From positions 1 to 62,265 of the forward strand of contig JABAQU010000031.1 of the NCBI GenBank assembly GCA_019187185.1: a stretch of 62,265 nucleotides of DNA. Reading direction: 5' to 3'. A model generated the notes under the pieces. That model saw nothing but the letters and a program-made list of their open reading frames with translations. It was not told the DNA's origin and did not search any database. How positions within the stretch are numbered: position 1 is the first letter of the stretch; each line of letters starts with the position of its first letter. The stretch comes from Steroidobacteraceae bacterium. Lineage in GTDB: Bacteria > Pseudomonadota > Gammaproteobacteria > Steroidobacterales > Steroidobacteraceae. The position numbers and the translations under genes are program-made. Shown here piece by piece: positions 16,380 to 25,329 of this stretch.

Positions 16380-17690
16380 ATGCTGCCCGCCCGGAAATTC
16401 GTGATTGCCCTCGTCGCCACGCTGGGTGCGCCGGCGCTGGCCATTGCCGTGCACGCCGCACCCGTCGTCGTCAGTACGCCGGACCAGAAGGCGCTCGCAC
16501 CCGACGTGGCGGTCGGGCCGAAGGGCGAGATCGCGGTGCTCTGGCTCGCCAAGGGCGACCCGGACTCGGCTGCGGCGAAGGCGGCCGAGGCCGAGCGCGC
16601 CCAGATGGGCCATTCGCACCAGTCGTCGATGAACCTGTACGTCGCCGTGTCGACGGACGGCGGCGCTACTTTCGGCGAGCCGGTGCACGTCAATCACGGC
16701 GACGATGTCTGGGGCTTTGCGGTCAGCCGGCCGAGGATCGCCTTCGGCCCGACCGGCACGCTGCATGTCGCGTACCCCGCGAACGAGCACCAGGCGAAGC
16801 TCGACAAGGCGATCCTGATGACGCATTACACGCGCTCGACCGATGGCGGCAGGACATTCGAGGCGCCGCGCAGGGTCAGCACCGTGACGGACTCCGATCT
16901 CAGCGGCGTGATCCACGGCGGCTTCGCGAGTGTCGCAGCGTTCGGCACGATGGGTGTCGCCCCGAACGGCGACGTCTACATCGCGTGGATCGACACGCGG
17001 AACATGAAAGCCGACTCCTCGACCGGCAGCGTGTATGCGGCGGTGTCGACGGACGACGGCCGCACGTTCGCCGTGGACCGCATGATGGTGGCGGACGGGG
17101 TGTGTCCGTGCTGCCAGCTGTCGATCGCATTCGACGGGAAGTCGCGGCCGTATCTCGGCTCGCGCAGCGTCACGGGCGACAACCTGCGCTCGAGCACGGT
17201 CGCGCGCGCCGATGGCCACGGTGGCCCGTTCGGCCCGCGCATCGCGACGGGCGGCGCACCGTGGCACCTGAACGGCTGCCCGCTGAAGCCGACCGTGCTC
17301 GTGGTGCGCGGCGATACGATTTACACGGCCGCACACAACGGCGCGGAAAAGCCGCCCGGCGTGATGCTCGCGGCGTCGCACGACGGCGGCGCGAGCTTCG
17401 ATGCGCCCCGGGCCGTGCAGCCCGATGCGCTCGTCACCGACGCGCCCGCCATCGCGCTCACCCGCGACGGCGCGATGATCGCGTGGCATGCGAAGGTCGA
17501 CGGGCCGCGCCGCGTGTACTACCGCGCACTCGACGCGCGGGGCGCCTTTGCCGGCCCCGTGAATGCGCTCACCGACGGCGACGCCACGTCGCAGAATCCC
17601 GCGCTCGCGAGCCGCGCCGACGACCGCGTGCAGGTCGCATGGCAGCAGGACGATCGCATCTACACGACCGCCATCGCAGCGCCGCGATGA
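16380..17690 (+). CDS. Exported BNR/Asp-box (sialidase-fold) protein with CPCC motif
   Basis: A 436-residue protein with an N-terminal signal peptide (cleavage likely after AVHA) and at least four Asp-box turns: STDGGATF, STDGGRTF, STDDGRTF and SHDGGASF. These predict a six-bladed sialidase-type propeller. Sialidase catalytic Arg triad positions are not evident, so a glycosidase role should not be assumed. Unusual features are the cysteine cluster VCPCCQL (Cys242, Cys244, Cys245), a further NGCPLKP cysteine and an N-terminal GHSHQSSM histidine patch, which could bind a metal or be redox active. Its stop overlaps the start of a thioredoxin-like gene (ATGA), a strong hint of functional coupling. 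Confidence 0.8.
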   Translation: MLPARKFVIALVATLGAPALAIAVHAAPVVVSTPDQKALAPDVAVGPKGEIAVLWLAKGDPDSAAAKAAEAERAQMGHSHQSSMNLYVAVSTDGGATFGEPVHVNHGDDVWGFAVSRPRIAFGPTGTLHVAYPANEHQAKLDKAILMTHYTRSTDGGRTFEAPRRVSTVTDSDLSGVIHGGFASVAAFGTMGVAPNGDVYIAWIDTRNMKADSSTGSVYAAVSTDDGRTFAVDRMMVADGVCPCCQLSIAFDGKSRPYLGSRSVTGDNLRSSTVARADGHGGPFGPRIATGGAPWHLNGCPLKPTVLVVRGDTIYTAAHNGAEKPPGVMLAASHDGGASFDAPRAVQPDALVTDAPAIALTRDGAMIAWHAKVDGPRRVYYRALDARGAFAGPVNALTDGDATSQNPALASRADDRVQVAWQQDDRIYTTAIAAPR

Positions 17691-18211
17691 AGCGCCGCGC
17701 GTTCATCCCGACGGCCGTGGCCGCACTCATCGCCGCGCGCGCCGCGGCGGCAGCCGCCCCTGCGAGCACGCCCGCGTCTCCGGGGGCCGATGCCGCACTG
17801 CCGTTGGCGGACGCGGCACGGCTGCGGGCGATCCTCGATGCGTACCGCGGCAAAGTCGTGGTGCTGAATCTCTGGGCCAGCTGGTGCGTGCCGTGCCTGC
17901 GCGAGATTCCGGACCTCGTGCGCATCGAGAAGGAACTGGCGCCGCGCGGCGTCGTGCTGGTCGGCGTATCGATGGACGAGCCTGGCGATGCCGCGCGCGT
18001 CGCGGCGTTTCGCGCGCAGCACTTTCCGCAGTTTCGCACCTGGCTGCGCGCCGAAAGCGAGCTCGATGCGATCGCGAGCGTGGTCGACCCGGCATGGAAC
18101 GAAGTGCTGCCGACCACCTACGTGCTCGGGCGCGACGGCAAGGTCGCAAGGCGCGTGCAGGGTGCGAAGACGCACGACGAATTCGTCTCGCTGATCGAAA
18201 GCGCGCTCTGA
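17687..18211 (+). CDS. TlpA/ResA-like periplasmic thiol-disulfide oxidoreductase
   Basis: A 174-residue protein with an Ala-rich N-terminal signal or anchor segment (MKRRAFIPTAVAALIAARA) and a thioredoxin fold. The redox site is WASWCVPC (Cys67, Cys70), followed by the REIPDLVRIEKEL helix, GVSMDEPG, and the cis-Pro loop VLPTTYVLGRDGK. This matches TlpA/AhpC-TSA family reductases acting in the periplasm on cytochrome maturation, copper proteins or other Cys-rich clients. The ATGA overlap with the BNR gene suggests that the CPCC protein is a client or that both serve one process. The partner transmembrane electron donor is not in this window. Confidence 0.88.
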   Translation: MKRRAFIPTAVAALIAARAAAAAAPASTPASPGADAALPLADAARLRAILDAYRGKVVVLNLWASWCVPCLREIPDLVRIEKELAPRGVVLVGVSMDEPGDAARVAAFRAQHFPQFRTWLRAESELDAIASVVDPAWNEVLPTTYVLGRDGKVARRVQGAKTHDEFVSLIESAL

Positions 18212-18233
18212 CGCCGGCGCGGCGCGGCGCACC

Positions 18234-18494
18234 TCAGCGAAACTTCGACTTCGCGGCCGCCACGAGCACCGCGCCGCGCTTCCTGAGCGCACGCAGCGTG
18301 TGGCGCGCCCACGCGAACTCGAGCCCGAGGATCGCGAGCCCCGCGGGAATGACCACGAGTGCCGGGCCCGGCAGCACGGTCATCGCGATGCCGACCAGCA
18401 GCACGGTGAAACCGGTCACCGTGATCACGATGCGCCGTGCCCACTTGTACGGGACGTGCAGCGGGTGATCGCTATCGAAGGGCGGCCATTTCAT
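18234..18494 (-). CDS. PGPGW-family small transmembrane protein
   Basis: An 86-residue protein with two hydrophobic segments: IVITVTGFTVLLVGIAMTVL, then PGPALVVIPAGLAILGLEFAW. It carries the LPGPAL/GLEFAWAR pattern of the PGPGW putative membrane family, whose function is unknown. A short basic tail (LRKRGAVLVAAAKSKFR) follows. Its start overlaps the stop of the preceding alpha/beta hydrolase gene by four bases (ATGA), so it is the distal gene of a pair. Confidence 0.85.
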   Translation of the reverse strand: MKWPPFDSDHPLHVPYKWARRIVITVTGFTVLLVGIAMTVLPGPALVVIPAGLAILGLEFAWARHTLRALRKRGAVLVAAAKSKFR

Positions 18495-19402
18495 GCGGAT
18501 CGTGCGGCGAGCGTGGAGACGAACTCCAGGACGAGTCGCGCCACGGCGGCCGGCTCCTCGTGGTGCATCATATGCCCGGCACCGGCGACGCGGACGAGCG
18601 TGACGTGTGGAAACACGTCCCGGAAGTACTCGTCCGTGCCGGTGGGCCCGAGCCGCGCGGGAAATTCCGACAGGGCGCCGAGCACGAGCAGCATCGGTGA
18701 CGTGGCGCGCCGCCAGCAGGCTTCGGCCTCGTCCCGCCGGTACAGGATCGGGTTGACGATACGGTGGCGCGGGTCGGCGGCGAGCCGGTAACGCTCACCA
18801 TTGCGGCGCGTCCAGGCACGCGCGACGAACGCAGCGCGGGGCGCGGTCAGGCGCGGGTTGCGCGTGCGCAGGTACTGGGCCAGGTCGGCCTGCGTGGCGT
18901 AGCCCGCCTGGCGCGGCCGCTTTGCGATCTCGTCGAGCCAGCGGGCATAGCGCACCGGCGCCTCCCCGGGCGACACCGTCGGCAGCCCGATACCCTCGAG
19001 ATTGACGGTCCACGCGAGGCGCCCGGGGCGGATCCCGCCGTAAAGCGCCGCGATGTTGCCGCCCATGCTGTGGCAGATGAGGCGCGCGGGCGCCGCCGGC
19101 GTGACCTCTCCGAGCAACGCCTCGAGGTCGGCGAGATAGTCCATGAACCAGTAGCCGTCCGGCTGCCAGTCGCTGCCGCCGAAACCGCGCCAGTCGAGCG
19201 CGACGAACGACCAGTCGTCCGGCAACTCGTCGACGAGGAACTGCCAGGTGTCGGCCGCGTCGAGAAAGCCGTGCAGCAGCACGATGGGCGAGTCCGAGGG
19301 TGGCCCCCAGCGCGTCACGCGATGGCGCAGGCCGCGCAGCGTGAGGTCGGCGTGCACCGGTGCACGCCGCGGCACATAGCAGGCGTCGATCGGGTCGCTC
19401 AC
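18491..19402 (-). CDS. Alpha/beta hydrolase
   Basis: A 303-residue alpha/beta-hydrolase-fold protein with a complete set of family signs: oxyanion loop VLLHGFLDA, DWRGFGGSDW, nucleophile elbow CHSMGG (Ser nucleophile), a cap domain with YLRTRNPRL, a late acidic position after LLVLGALSE, and catalytic His in VAGAGHMMHHE. It is probably an esterase or C-C hydrolase of unknown substrate. Its start overlaps the ilvA stop (19399-19402, ATGA), so it is translationally coupled to ilvA, and it overlaps the PGPGW gene at its 3' end. No link to isoleucine synthesis is evident beyond position. Confidence 0.9.
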   Translation of the reverse strand: MSDPIDACYVPRRAPVHADLTLRGLRHRVTRWGPPSDSPIVLLHGFLDAADTWQFLVDELPDDWSFVALDWRGFGGSDWQPDGYWFMDYLADLEALLGEVTPAAPARLICHSMGGNIAALYGGIRPGRLAWTVNLEGIGLPTVSPGEAPVRYARWLDEIAKRPRQAGYATQADLAQYLRTRNPRLTAPRAAFVARAWTRRNGERYRLAADPRHRIVNPILYRRDEAEACWRRATSPMLLVLGALSEFPARLGPTGTDEYFRDVFPHVTLVRVAGAGHMMHHEEPAAVARLVLEFVSTLAARSA

Positions 19403-20916
19403 GCGCCGAGGAACATCCGGTAGGCAGGATTGCCGGTCTCGTCGGTGTATTCGTAGTGCAGCTCACCGAGATGCAGCTCGAAGTCCTTGCGCTCGGCGGG
19501 CGGCACCTGGATGCCGGCGAGCACGCGGCCGTAATCGGAGCCGTGGTTGCGGTAGTGGAAGAGGCTGATGTTCCAGCGCGTGCCGACCGCCTGCAGGAAG
19601 CGCTCGAGGGCGCCGGGACGCTCGGGAAACTCGAACCGGAACAGCAGTTCGTGCTCGAGCCCGCGGGCGTGGCCGCCCACCATGTAGCGCGCGTGGAGCT
19701 TCGCGACTTCGTTGTCCGACATGTCCTGCACGGCGTAGCCGGCGGAGCGCAGCGCGGCGACGACCGCATCCTTTTCGTCCCTGCCCTGCGACAGCGCAAA
19801 GCCGACGAAGATCTGCGCGGCGTGCGCGCTTTCGTAGCGGTAGTTGAATTCCGTGACGCTGCGCCGGCCGAGCGCACGGCAAAAGGCGAGGAAGCTGCCC
19901 GGCTGCTCGGGAATCTCGACGGCGAGCAGCGCCTCGCGCTGTGCGCCGAGATCGGCGCGCTCCGCGACGTGGCGCAAGCGGTCGAAATTGATGTTGGCGC
20001 CGCTCGTCACCGCGACGAGACGCTTGTCACGCCAGCCGGCGCGCGCCACGTACTTCTTGATGCCGGCGACCGCCAGTGCGCCGGCCGGCTCCGCGATCGA
20101 GCGCGTATCCTCGAAGAGATCCTGGATCGCGGCGCAGGTCTCGTCGGTATCGACGAGCACGATCTCGTCGACGTGCTCGCGCACGAGCTGGAAGGTCTCC
20201 TCGCCCACGCGCCGCACCGCGACACCGTCGGCGAACATCCCCACGCGATCGAGCGTGACGCGCCTGCCCTGGCGCAGCGACTCGTGCATCGCCGCCGAAT
20301 CGGCCGGCTCGACGCCGATCACCTTGACGCGCGGGTAGAGGTACTTCGCGTACACCGCGATGCCGGCGATCAGCCCGCCGCCGCCGACCGGCACGAAGAT
20401 CGCATCGAGCTCGCCGCCGGTCTGCCGCAGGATCTCGACGGCGATCGTGCCCTGCCCCGCGATGACGTCCGGATCGTCGAACGGGTGCACGAACACGAGT
20501 TCGCGTTCGCGCGCGAGACCGAGCGCGTGCTCGTACGCGCTGTCGTAGTCGTCCCCGTGCAGCACCGCTTCGCCGCCCAGGTCGATGACGGCCTGCACCT
20601 TGATCTGCGGGGTCGTCACGGGCATCACGATCACCGCCTTGATGCCGCGCCGCTGCGCGGCGAGCGCGACGCCCTGCGCATGGTTGCCGGCCGACGCGCA
20701 GATCACGCCGCGCTTCGCGGCCGACGCCGACAGGTTCGCGATGCGGTTGTTCGCCCCGCGCAGCTTGAAGGAGAACACGGGCTGCAGGTCTTCGCGCTTC
20801 AGGCGCACGTCGTTGCCGATGCGGCGCGACAGCCGCGGCGCGGCGTCGAGCGGCGATTCGATCGCCACGTCGTACACCCGCGCCTTGAGAATGCGCTCTA
20901 TGTAGGGACTCGCCAA
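19399..20916 (-). CDS. ilvA: Threonine ammonia-lyase, biosynthetic
   Basis: A 505-residue PLP enzyme that deaminates threonine to 2-oxobutanoate, the first step of isoleucine synthesis. PLP attaches at Lys51 in VFSFKLRGANN. ASAGNHAQGVA binds the substrate carboxylate and VGGGGLIAG the PLP phosphate. The catalytic domain covers residues 1-320. Two ACT-like regulatory modules follow (AVEIPEQPGSFLAF and RFEFPERPGALERFL), matching the long, isoleucine-inhibited biosynthetic form rather than the short catabolic TdcB. It lies 42 bp downstream of the FHA coiled-coil gene in the same direction and overlaps the following hydrolase gene. Confidence 0.96.
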   Translation of the reverse strand: MASPYIERILKARVYDVAIESPLDAAPRLSRRIGNDVRLKREDLQPVFSFKLRGANNRIANLSASAAKRGVICASAGNHAQGVALAAQRRGIKAVIVMPVTTPQIKVQAVIDLGGEAVLHGDDYDSAYEHALGLARERELVFVHPFDDPDVIAGQGTIAVEILRQTGGELDAIFVPVGGGGLIAGIAVYAKYLYPRVKVIGVEPADSAAMHESLRQGRRVTLDRVGMFADGVAVRRVGEETFQLVREHVDEIVLVDTDETCAAIQDLFEDTRSIAEPAGALAVAGIKKYVARAGWRDKRLVAVTSGANINFDRLRHVAERADLGAQREALLAVEIPEQPGSFLAFCRALGRRSVTEFNYRYESAHAAQIFVGFALSQGRDEKDAVVAALRSAGYAVQDMSDNEVAKLHARYMVGGHARGLEHELLFRFEFPERPGALERFLQAVGTRWNISLFHYRNHGSDYGRVLAGIQVPPAERKDFELHLGELHYEYTDETGNPAYRMFLGA

Positions 20917-20958
20917 GGGAACCGCCGGAGGTGGTTATCCCGTCAGCTTAACAGGTCC

Positions 20959-23421
20959 TTACGTGCGGTCGCCCACCGGCTTGACGCTGAAGCGGAACTT
21001 CGCCTTGCCGATCATCACCTGGTCGCCGTCCGCCAGCGCTTCGCGCGTGACCCGCTTGCCGTTGACATACACGCCGTTCGTGCTGTTCAGGTCCTCGACG
21101 ATCGTCAGTGTCGGCCCGGCGAGGACCACCGCGTGGTGGCGGCTGATGTACTTGGCGTTGATCTGCAGGTCGTTGTCGGGCGTGCGCCCGATGGTCGTCT
21201 TGCGCCCGAGCACGTGCACCACTTCGCCCGGGCCGTCGACACGCGCGAGCAGGCGCGCGAGGCCGTCGGGGGCCACCTCGTTGCCGGTCGCCGCGAGCGG
21301 GTCGATGCGCTGCATGCTCTCGCGGATGCTGCCGAGCACCGCCGCACTGCTCGCAGCCTCGGCGCCGATCCGGTCGATCAGCGCATCACGGTCCGCGAGC
21401 GCGCGATGCGCACCGGCGAGTTGCCGGCGGCTGTCCGCGTCGGCGGCGGTCAGTTCGTCGATGCGCAGCTGTCGGGCGCGCAATTCGGATTCGAGCCGGT
21501 TCAGCTGGTCCTCGGCCGCCTGCAGGTCCTGCTGCAGTTCGGCGACGCGTGCCGCCGACTCCTGATGGTCGGCCCTCGCAGCCGCGAGGGCCTGCTCCCC
21601 CTCGGCGAGGCGCGCGGTCAGTTCAGCCTCACGACGCTCGAGATCGTGCGAGCGCTCGCTGTGGCTTCGCAGCGCCTCGCTCGCGCTCGATGCGTGCGCG
21701 TCGCGGTCGGCGAGCGCCGCACGTGCGGACCCGAGCTCCGTTTCGAGCGCATCGCCACGCGATTTCTCGGCGGTGAGCAGGCGCTCGAGTTCATCGTGCA
21801 GTTCCGTCGCAGCCCGCATCGCCGCGTCGTGGTCGGCGTCGCGCGCTTCGGCGGCACGCAGCAGTCGATCCAGTTCCGCGAGGCGTTCATCCTGGCGGCT
21901 GACGCTGTCGCGCTGCGAACTGTAGGACGAGCGCGCGCTCTGCAGCTCCTGCGTCAGGTCGACGACGACGGTGCCGAGCCGGGCGCCCTCGGCCTCGAGC
22001 GCCTCGATCTGCTCCTTGCGCTTGCCGAGTGTCTCCTCGAGCGCCGCGATCGCGGCGCGCAACGTGTCACGCTCCGTGCGACCGTTCGCGATTTCCCTGT
22101 CGCGCTCCGTCACGAGTGCCGCGTGCCGGTCCCGCTCGGCGCCCAGCGTCGCGATCGCGGCGTCGCGGTCCGCGAGCTGTGCGGCGATGGCCTCGGCATC
22201 CCGCTCGATCGCGGTCAGCGCGGCGGCGCGCGCCGAAATCACGCTACCCGATTCCTGCAGCTGTCGTTCCAGCGCGGCACGCGCGGCCTCGAGCGACGCT
22301 TGACGTTCGCCGGCCGCGGCAAGCGCCGCGTCCCGCTCGACGACGCGATCGCGCTCGGCGGCGAGCTCGGCCTGCAATGCCGCGGCGCGGGATTCACCGG
22401 CCTCGTGCTCGCGCTCGATCGCGAGCCACAGGCCCTCGAAAACACCCCGCTGGCCTTCGCGGGTGCTCGCCGCCTCGCGATGACGCGCGACGGCCGCGCG
22501 CAACTCGACGAGTTCCGCAGTCTTCTGCGCCTCGAGACGTTCGCGTTCGGCGAGCTGGCTCGTGACCGCAGCGAGCGAGTCGGCATGCTCGCGCAAGGCA
22601 TCCTTCGAGGTGGCGAGCTCGTCGCGCAGGCGCGTCGCATCGTCCTGCGCTGCGGTGAGCGACGCGCGCAGCTCGCCGGTACTCCGGTCACCCAGCGCGA
22701 CCTCGTTCCTGAGCGACGCGAGCTCGGCTTCGCGCTCGGCGAGCGATGCCTCCCGCGTCGCGAGGTCCGCGGCGAGCCGCGTCGCGCGCGCAGCGAGTTC
22801 ACTGTGCTCGCGCTCGAGCAGTTCGATGCGCTGGCCGCGTTGTGCGCACAGGGGTTCGAGTTCGGCGAGCCGGCGTTCGCGCGCGGCGAGCGTGTTCGCA
22901 CGCTCGGCGAGCGCGATGTCCCGCTCTGCCAGGGTTTCCCGCAGTGTGCGCGCCTCGCCTCGCAGGCGATCGGCTTCGGCGGCGAGTTCGGCGCCGCGCG
23001 CCTCGAGCGCGGCGGCCGCGAGCGCCCGGGTATCGTGCTGGCGCACCGCCTCGTCGGCGCGGGCGCGCTCGCGATCGAGTCCGCCGTTCGCGACAGCCAG
23101 TGCCGCGCCGAGCTCCTCGGCCCGCCGTACCGCTGCATCGCGCTCGCTGCAGGCAGCGGCAAATTCGCTTTCCAGCGAGGCGAGCCGCTCACCCTTGCGC
23201 CGCAGGCGCTCCTCGACGTCGCGCAGGTTCGCGGACAACGACTGCAGGGCGCCGAGTTCGTGCGCGACCGCCGCGTCCTCCTCGTCGGCGTCCCGCGGTG
23301 ACGGGAGCGCGGCCCAGGAATCGGTGGACGCGAGCGGGTCGTCGAGCACCGGCAGTTCGGCGGTGCTTTCGGGGTCGGCCTCGGGAACTTCGGGCCGGGA
23401 TGGCTTCTTGCGTGCGGCCAT
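20959..23421 (-). CDS. Long coiled-coil protein with C-terminal FHA domain
   Basis: An 820-residue protein. After an acidic N-terminus (PEVPEADPESTAELPVLDD), residues from about 80 to 690 are almost pure heptad-type coiled coil rich in Ala, Glu and Arg (for example LERREAELTARLAEGEQALA). The last 90 residues form an FHA domain: VLGRKTTIGRTPDNDLQI, SRHHAVV and STNGVYVNGKRV are the phosphothreonine-binding signature. FHA domains read phosphoproteins made by Ser/Thr kinases, and a membrane kinase is encoded at 1-1915. The start is MAARKKPSRPEV at 23421. It is a likely scaffold or cell-envelope organiser; the exact role is unknown. No membrane segment is seen. Confidence 0.9.
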   Translation of the reverse strand: MAARKKPSRPEVPEADPESTAELPVLDDPLASTDSWAALPSPRDADEEDAAVAHELGALQSLSANLRDVEERLRRKGERLASLESEFAAACSERDAAVRRAEELGAALAVANGGLDRERARADEAVRQHDTRALAAAALEARGAELAAEADRLRGEARTLRETLAERDIALAERANTLAARERRLAELEPLCAQRGQRIELLEREHSELAARATRLAADLATREASLAEREAELASLRNEVALGDRSTGELRASLTAAQDDATRLRDELATSKDALREHADSLAAVTSQLAERERLEAQKTAELVELRAAVARHREAASTREGQRGVFEGLWLAIEREHEAGESRAAALQAELAAERDRVVERDAALAAAGERQASLEAARAALERQLQESGSVISARAAALTAIERDAEAIAAQLADRDAAIATLGAERDRHAALVTERDREIANGRTERDTLRAAIAALEETLGKRKEQIEALEAEGARLGTVVVDLTQELQSARSSYSSQRDSVSRQDERLAELDRLLRAAEARDADHDAAMRAATELHDELERLLTAEKSRGDALETELGSARAALADRDAHASSASEALRSHSERSHDLERREAELTARLAEGEQALAAARADHQESAARVAELQQDLQAAEDQLNRLESELRARQLRIDELTAADADSRRQLAGAHRALADRDALIDRIGAEAASSAAVLGSIRESMQRIDPLAATGNEVAPDGLARLLARVDGPGEVVHVLGRKTTIGRTPDNDLQINAKYISRHHAVVLAGPTLTIVEDLNSTNGVYVNGKRVTREALADGDQVMIGKAKFRFSVKPVGDRT

Positions 23422-23465
23422 TGCCGCGCGAGTGTAACGCGCCCCGCGCCGCGCGGCGCTGCAAC

Positions 23466-24668
23466 ATGGAACATAATAAGATCGCTGCCATGCGCAGCGT
23501 CTGGATCCTGACTCTCGCCCAGGCACTCGCCGGCTGCGGCACGCTGGTCCTGATCGCTTTTGGCGGCATCATCGGTGCGCGCATTGCGCCGACTGCGGCC
23601 CTTGCGACCCTGCCGATATCGCTCGGAGTCGTCGGCGTCGCCGCAGCATCGATCCCCGCCGCGCTGTCCATGCAGCGTTACGGCCGCCGGCGCATGTTCA
23701 TCGCGAGCGCCCTGTCCGCGGCGGTGGCGGCGCTCGGCTGCGCCTGGGCCATTGCGCATGCCCGTTTCGATGCGTTCTGCGTCGGGGCCCTGTTCCTCGG
23801 CGCCAACATGGCGTTCGTCCAGCAGTATCGATTCGCCGCCACCGAATACGTCGATCTGCCCGCGATTCCGCGCGCGGTGTCGACGGTGATGCTCGGCACG
23901 CTCGTGGCGGCCTTCATCGGCCCGGAGGCCGGCGAACGCCTGCGGTTCATCGGCGGTTGGCCGGAATTCACCGGGTCATTCATCGCGGTCGCCGTGTTCC
24001 TGCTGCTCTCCGCGCTCGTGCTCGTGACGCTCGGGCCACCGCACCCGCACGCGGTGGCGACGCACGGCGAGCCGCGCGCGCTGCGCGCCATCGTGCGCCA
24101 GCCCGCCTATGTCGTCGCGCTGCTCGCCGGCCTGTCTTCCTACGCGGTGATGAGCTTCATCATGACCGCGACCCCGATCAGCATGCACGTGATCGACAGC
24201 CACAGCGTACGGGACACGAAGCAGGTGATCACCTCGCACCTCATCGGCATGTACCTGCCCTCGCTCGTCAGCGGCCGGCTGGTCGAGCGGCTCGGGATGG
24301 CACGGATGATGTACCTCGGCGTCGCGTGCATGGCTGCGTGCATCGCGATCGCCGCGGTGCTCGGGCACGCGCTGATGCACTATTTTTCCGCGCTCATCCT
24401 GCTCGGGCTCGGCTGGAACCTGCTGTTCGTCGCCGGCACGACGCTGCTCACGCGTACCTACACGCCGGCCGAGCGTTTTCGCGCCCAGGGCTTCAATGAT
24501 TTCGCCACCTTCACGTCGCAGGCGCTCGCTTCGCTCGCCGCGGGCGCGGCCATCGTGGCGATCGGCTGGCGCAACGTGAACCTCGCGGCCGTGCCACTGC
24601 TGCTCGTGGTGGGCTTGGCCGTGCTCCTGTGGCAGCGCGCGGGCGCGCGTCAGATCGCTACAGGCTGA
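23466..24668 (+). CDS. MFS transporter
   Basis: About 400 residues with 12 predicted hydrophobic segments, the first beginning WILTLAQALAGCGTLVLIAF. The intracellular loop SMQRYGRRRMFI corresponds to the MFS A-motif region, and a second half begins after HGEPRALRAIVRQPAYVVALL. The sequence resembles the MFS_1 proteins often annotated as YhcC/Bcr-like, but no substrate can be assigned. The start could be the ATG at 23466 (MEHNKIAAM) or 23490 (MRSVWILT). The 44-bp region shared with the divergent FHA gene must hold both promoters. The gene ends 11 bp inside the convergent alpha/beta hydrolase relative. Confidence 0.88.
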   Translation: MEHNKIAAMRSVWILTLAQALAGCGTLVLIAFGGIIGARIAPTAALATLPISLGVVGVAAASIPAALSMQRYGRRRMFIASALSAAVAALGCAWAIAHARFDAFCVGALFLGANMAFVQQYRFAATEYVDLPAIPRAVSTVMLGTLVAAFIGPEAGERLRFIGGWPEFTGSFIAVAVFLLLSALVLVTLGPPHPHAVATHGEPRALRAIVRQPAYVVALLAGLSSYAVMSFIMTATPISMHVIDSHSVRDTKQVITSHLIGMYLPSLVSGRLVERLGMARMMYLGVACMAACIAIAAVLGHALMHYFSALILLGLGWNLLFVAGTTLLTRTYTPAERFRAQGFNDFATFTSQALASLAAGAAIVAIGWRNVNLAAVPLLLVVGLAVLLWQRAGARQIATG

Positions 24669-25227
24669 GGAAGGCCCGCAGTTCCGCCGCGATCGCGGCG
24701 AGGTTCTTGTCGAGATCGCCCCGCGCCTGCAGCAGCAACGTCGGCTGCGTGAGGAGCGGCAGGCGGCCGCGCACCGCCGGGTCAGTCACCGGATCCGGCA
24801 AGTCGAGGAACGCGACGCGACGCACGTCGTCGGGGCGCGCCACGGCGAGCTCCGTCGCGACATATGCCCCGACACCCGCCGCGAGCACGTCGACCCGCCG
24901 CAGGCGGATATCCACCAGAAAATCGCCGAGTGCGGCGGCGAGGTCCGCGTGGGATGCACTGACCGGAGGCCCGTCCGATTCGCCGCGGCCGGGCAGGTCC
25001 GGTGCGTACACCGACCGGTCGCGCCCGACCGTGCGCATCAGGGCCGTGAACATGCGCCCGGTCGCGCCGTCGGGGTGGATGCACAGCAGCGGCGTCGCTT
25101 CGTCGAAGCCGCCGCCGGCCGGCATGGCGTGATGGACGTGCAACTGGCCGTAGCGGCACTCGTAATACGCCCGCCGGACGCCCGGCTCGGGATCGCGTGC
25201 CACGCCCGCTGTCGCGCGCTTCGCCAT
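24658..25227 (-). CDS. Short alpha/beta-hydrolase-fold protein, no nucleophile Ser
   Basis: 189 residues starting MAKRATAGVARDPEPG. The first two thirds match an alpha/beta hydrolase: LLCIHPDGATGRMF (oxyanion loop), YAPDLPGRGESDGPP and the strand-helix VDVLAAGVGAYVATELA. In the last of these, the usual GxSxG becomes AxGxG, so the nucleophile is missing. The protein stops soon after QPTLLLQARGDLDKN, leaving no room for the cap domain or the catalytic His. It may be a degenerating gene or a non-catalytic family member. It overlaps the end of the convergent MFS gene by 11 bp. A further in-frame ATG is at 25248. Confidence 0.7.
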   Translation of the reverse strand: MAKRATAGVARDPEPGVRRAYYECRYGQLHVHHAMPAGGGFDEATPLLCIHPDGATGRMFTALMRTVGRDRSVYAPDLPGRGESDGPPVSASHADLAAALGDFLVDIRLRRVDVLAAGVGAYVATELAVARPDDVRRVAFLDLPDPVTDPAVRGRLPLLTQPTLLLQARGDLDKNLAAIAAELRAFLSL

Positions 25228-25329
25228 GTCGCTGCCCACTCCCTGCACGGACGACCGTGCCTCGGACGCGCACTATAGCGATAATCGGCGGCACGACTTG
25301 TGACCCCCGCCCCAATCGAGGTATCCCCG

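Noticed and set aside
16319-16693. N-terminal extension of the AI-2E permease gene
   Set aside because: It is antisense to the BNR gene and not hydrophobic; the Met at 16318 gives the normal family N-terminus.
19360-23301. A 1313-codon open frame on the plus strand
   Set aside because: It lies antisense to ilvA and the FHA coiled-coil gene and is an artefact of high-GC codon bias; its translation has no domain, and the opposite strand encodes clear protein families.
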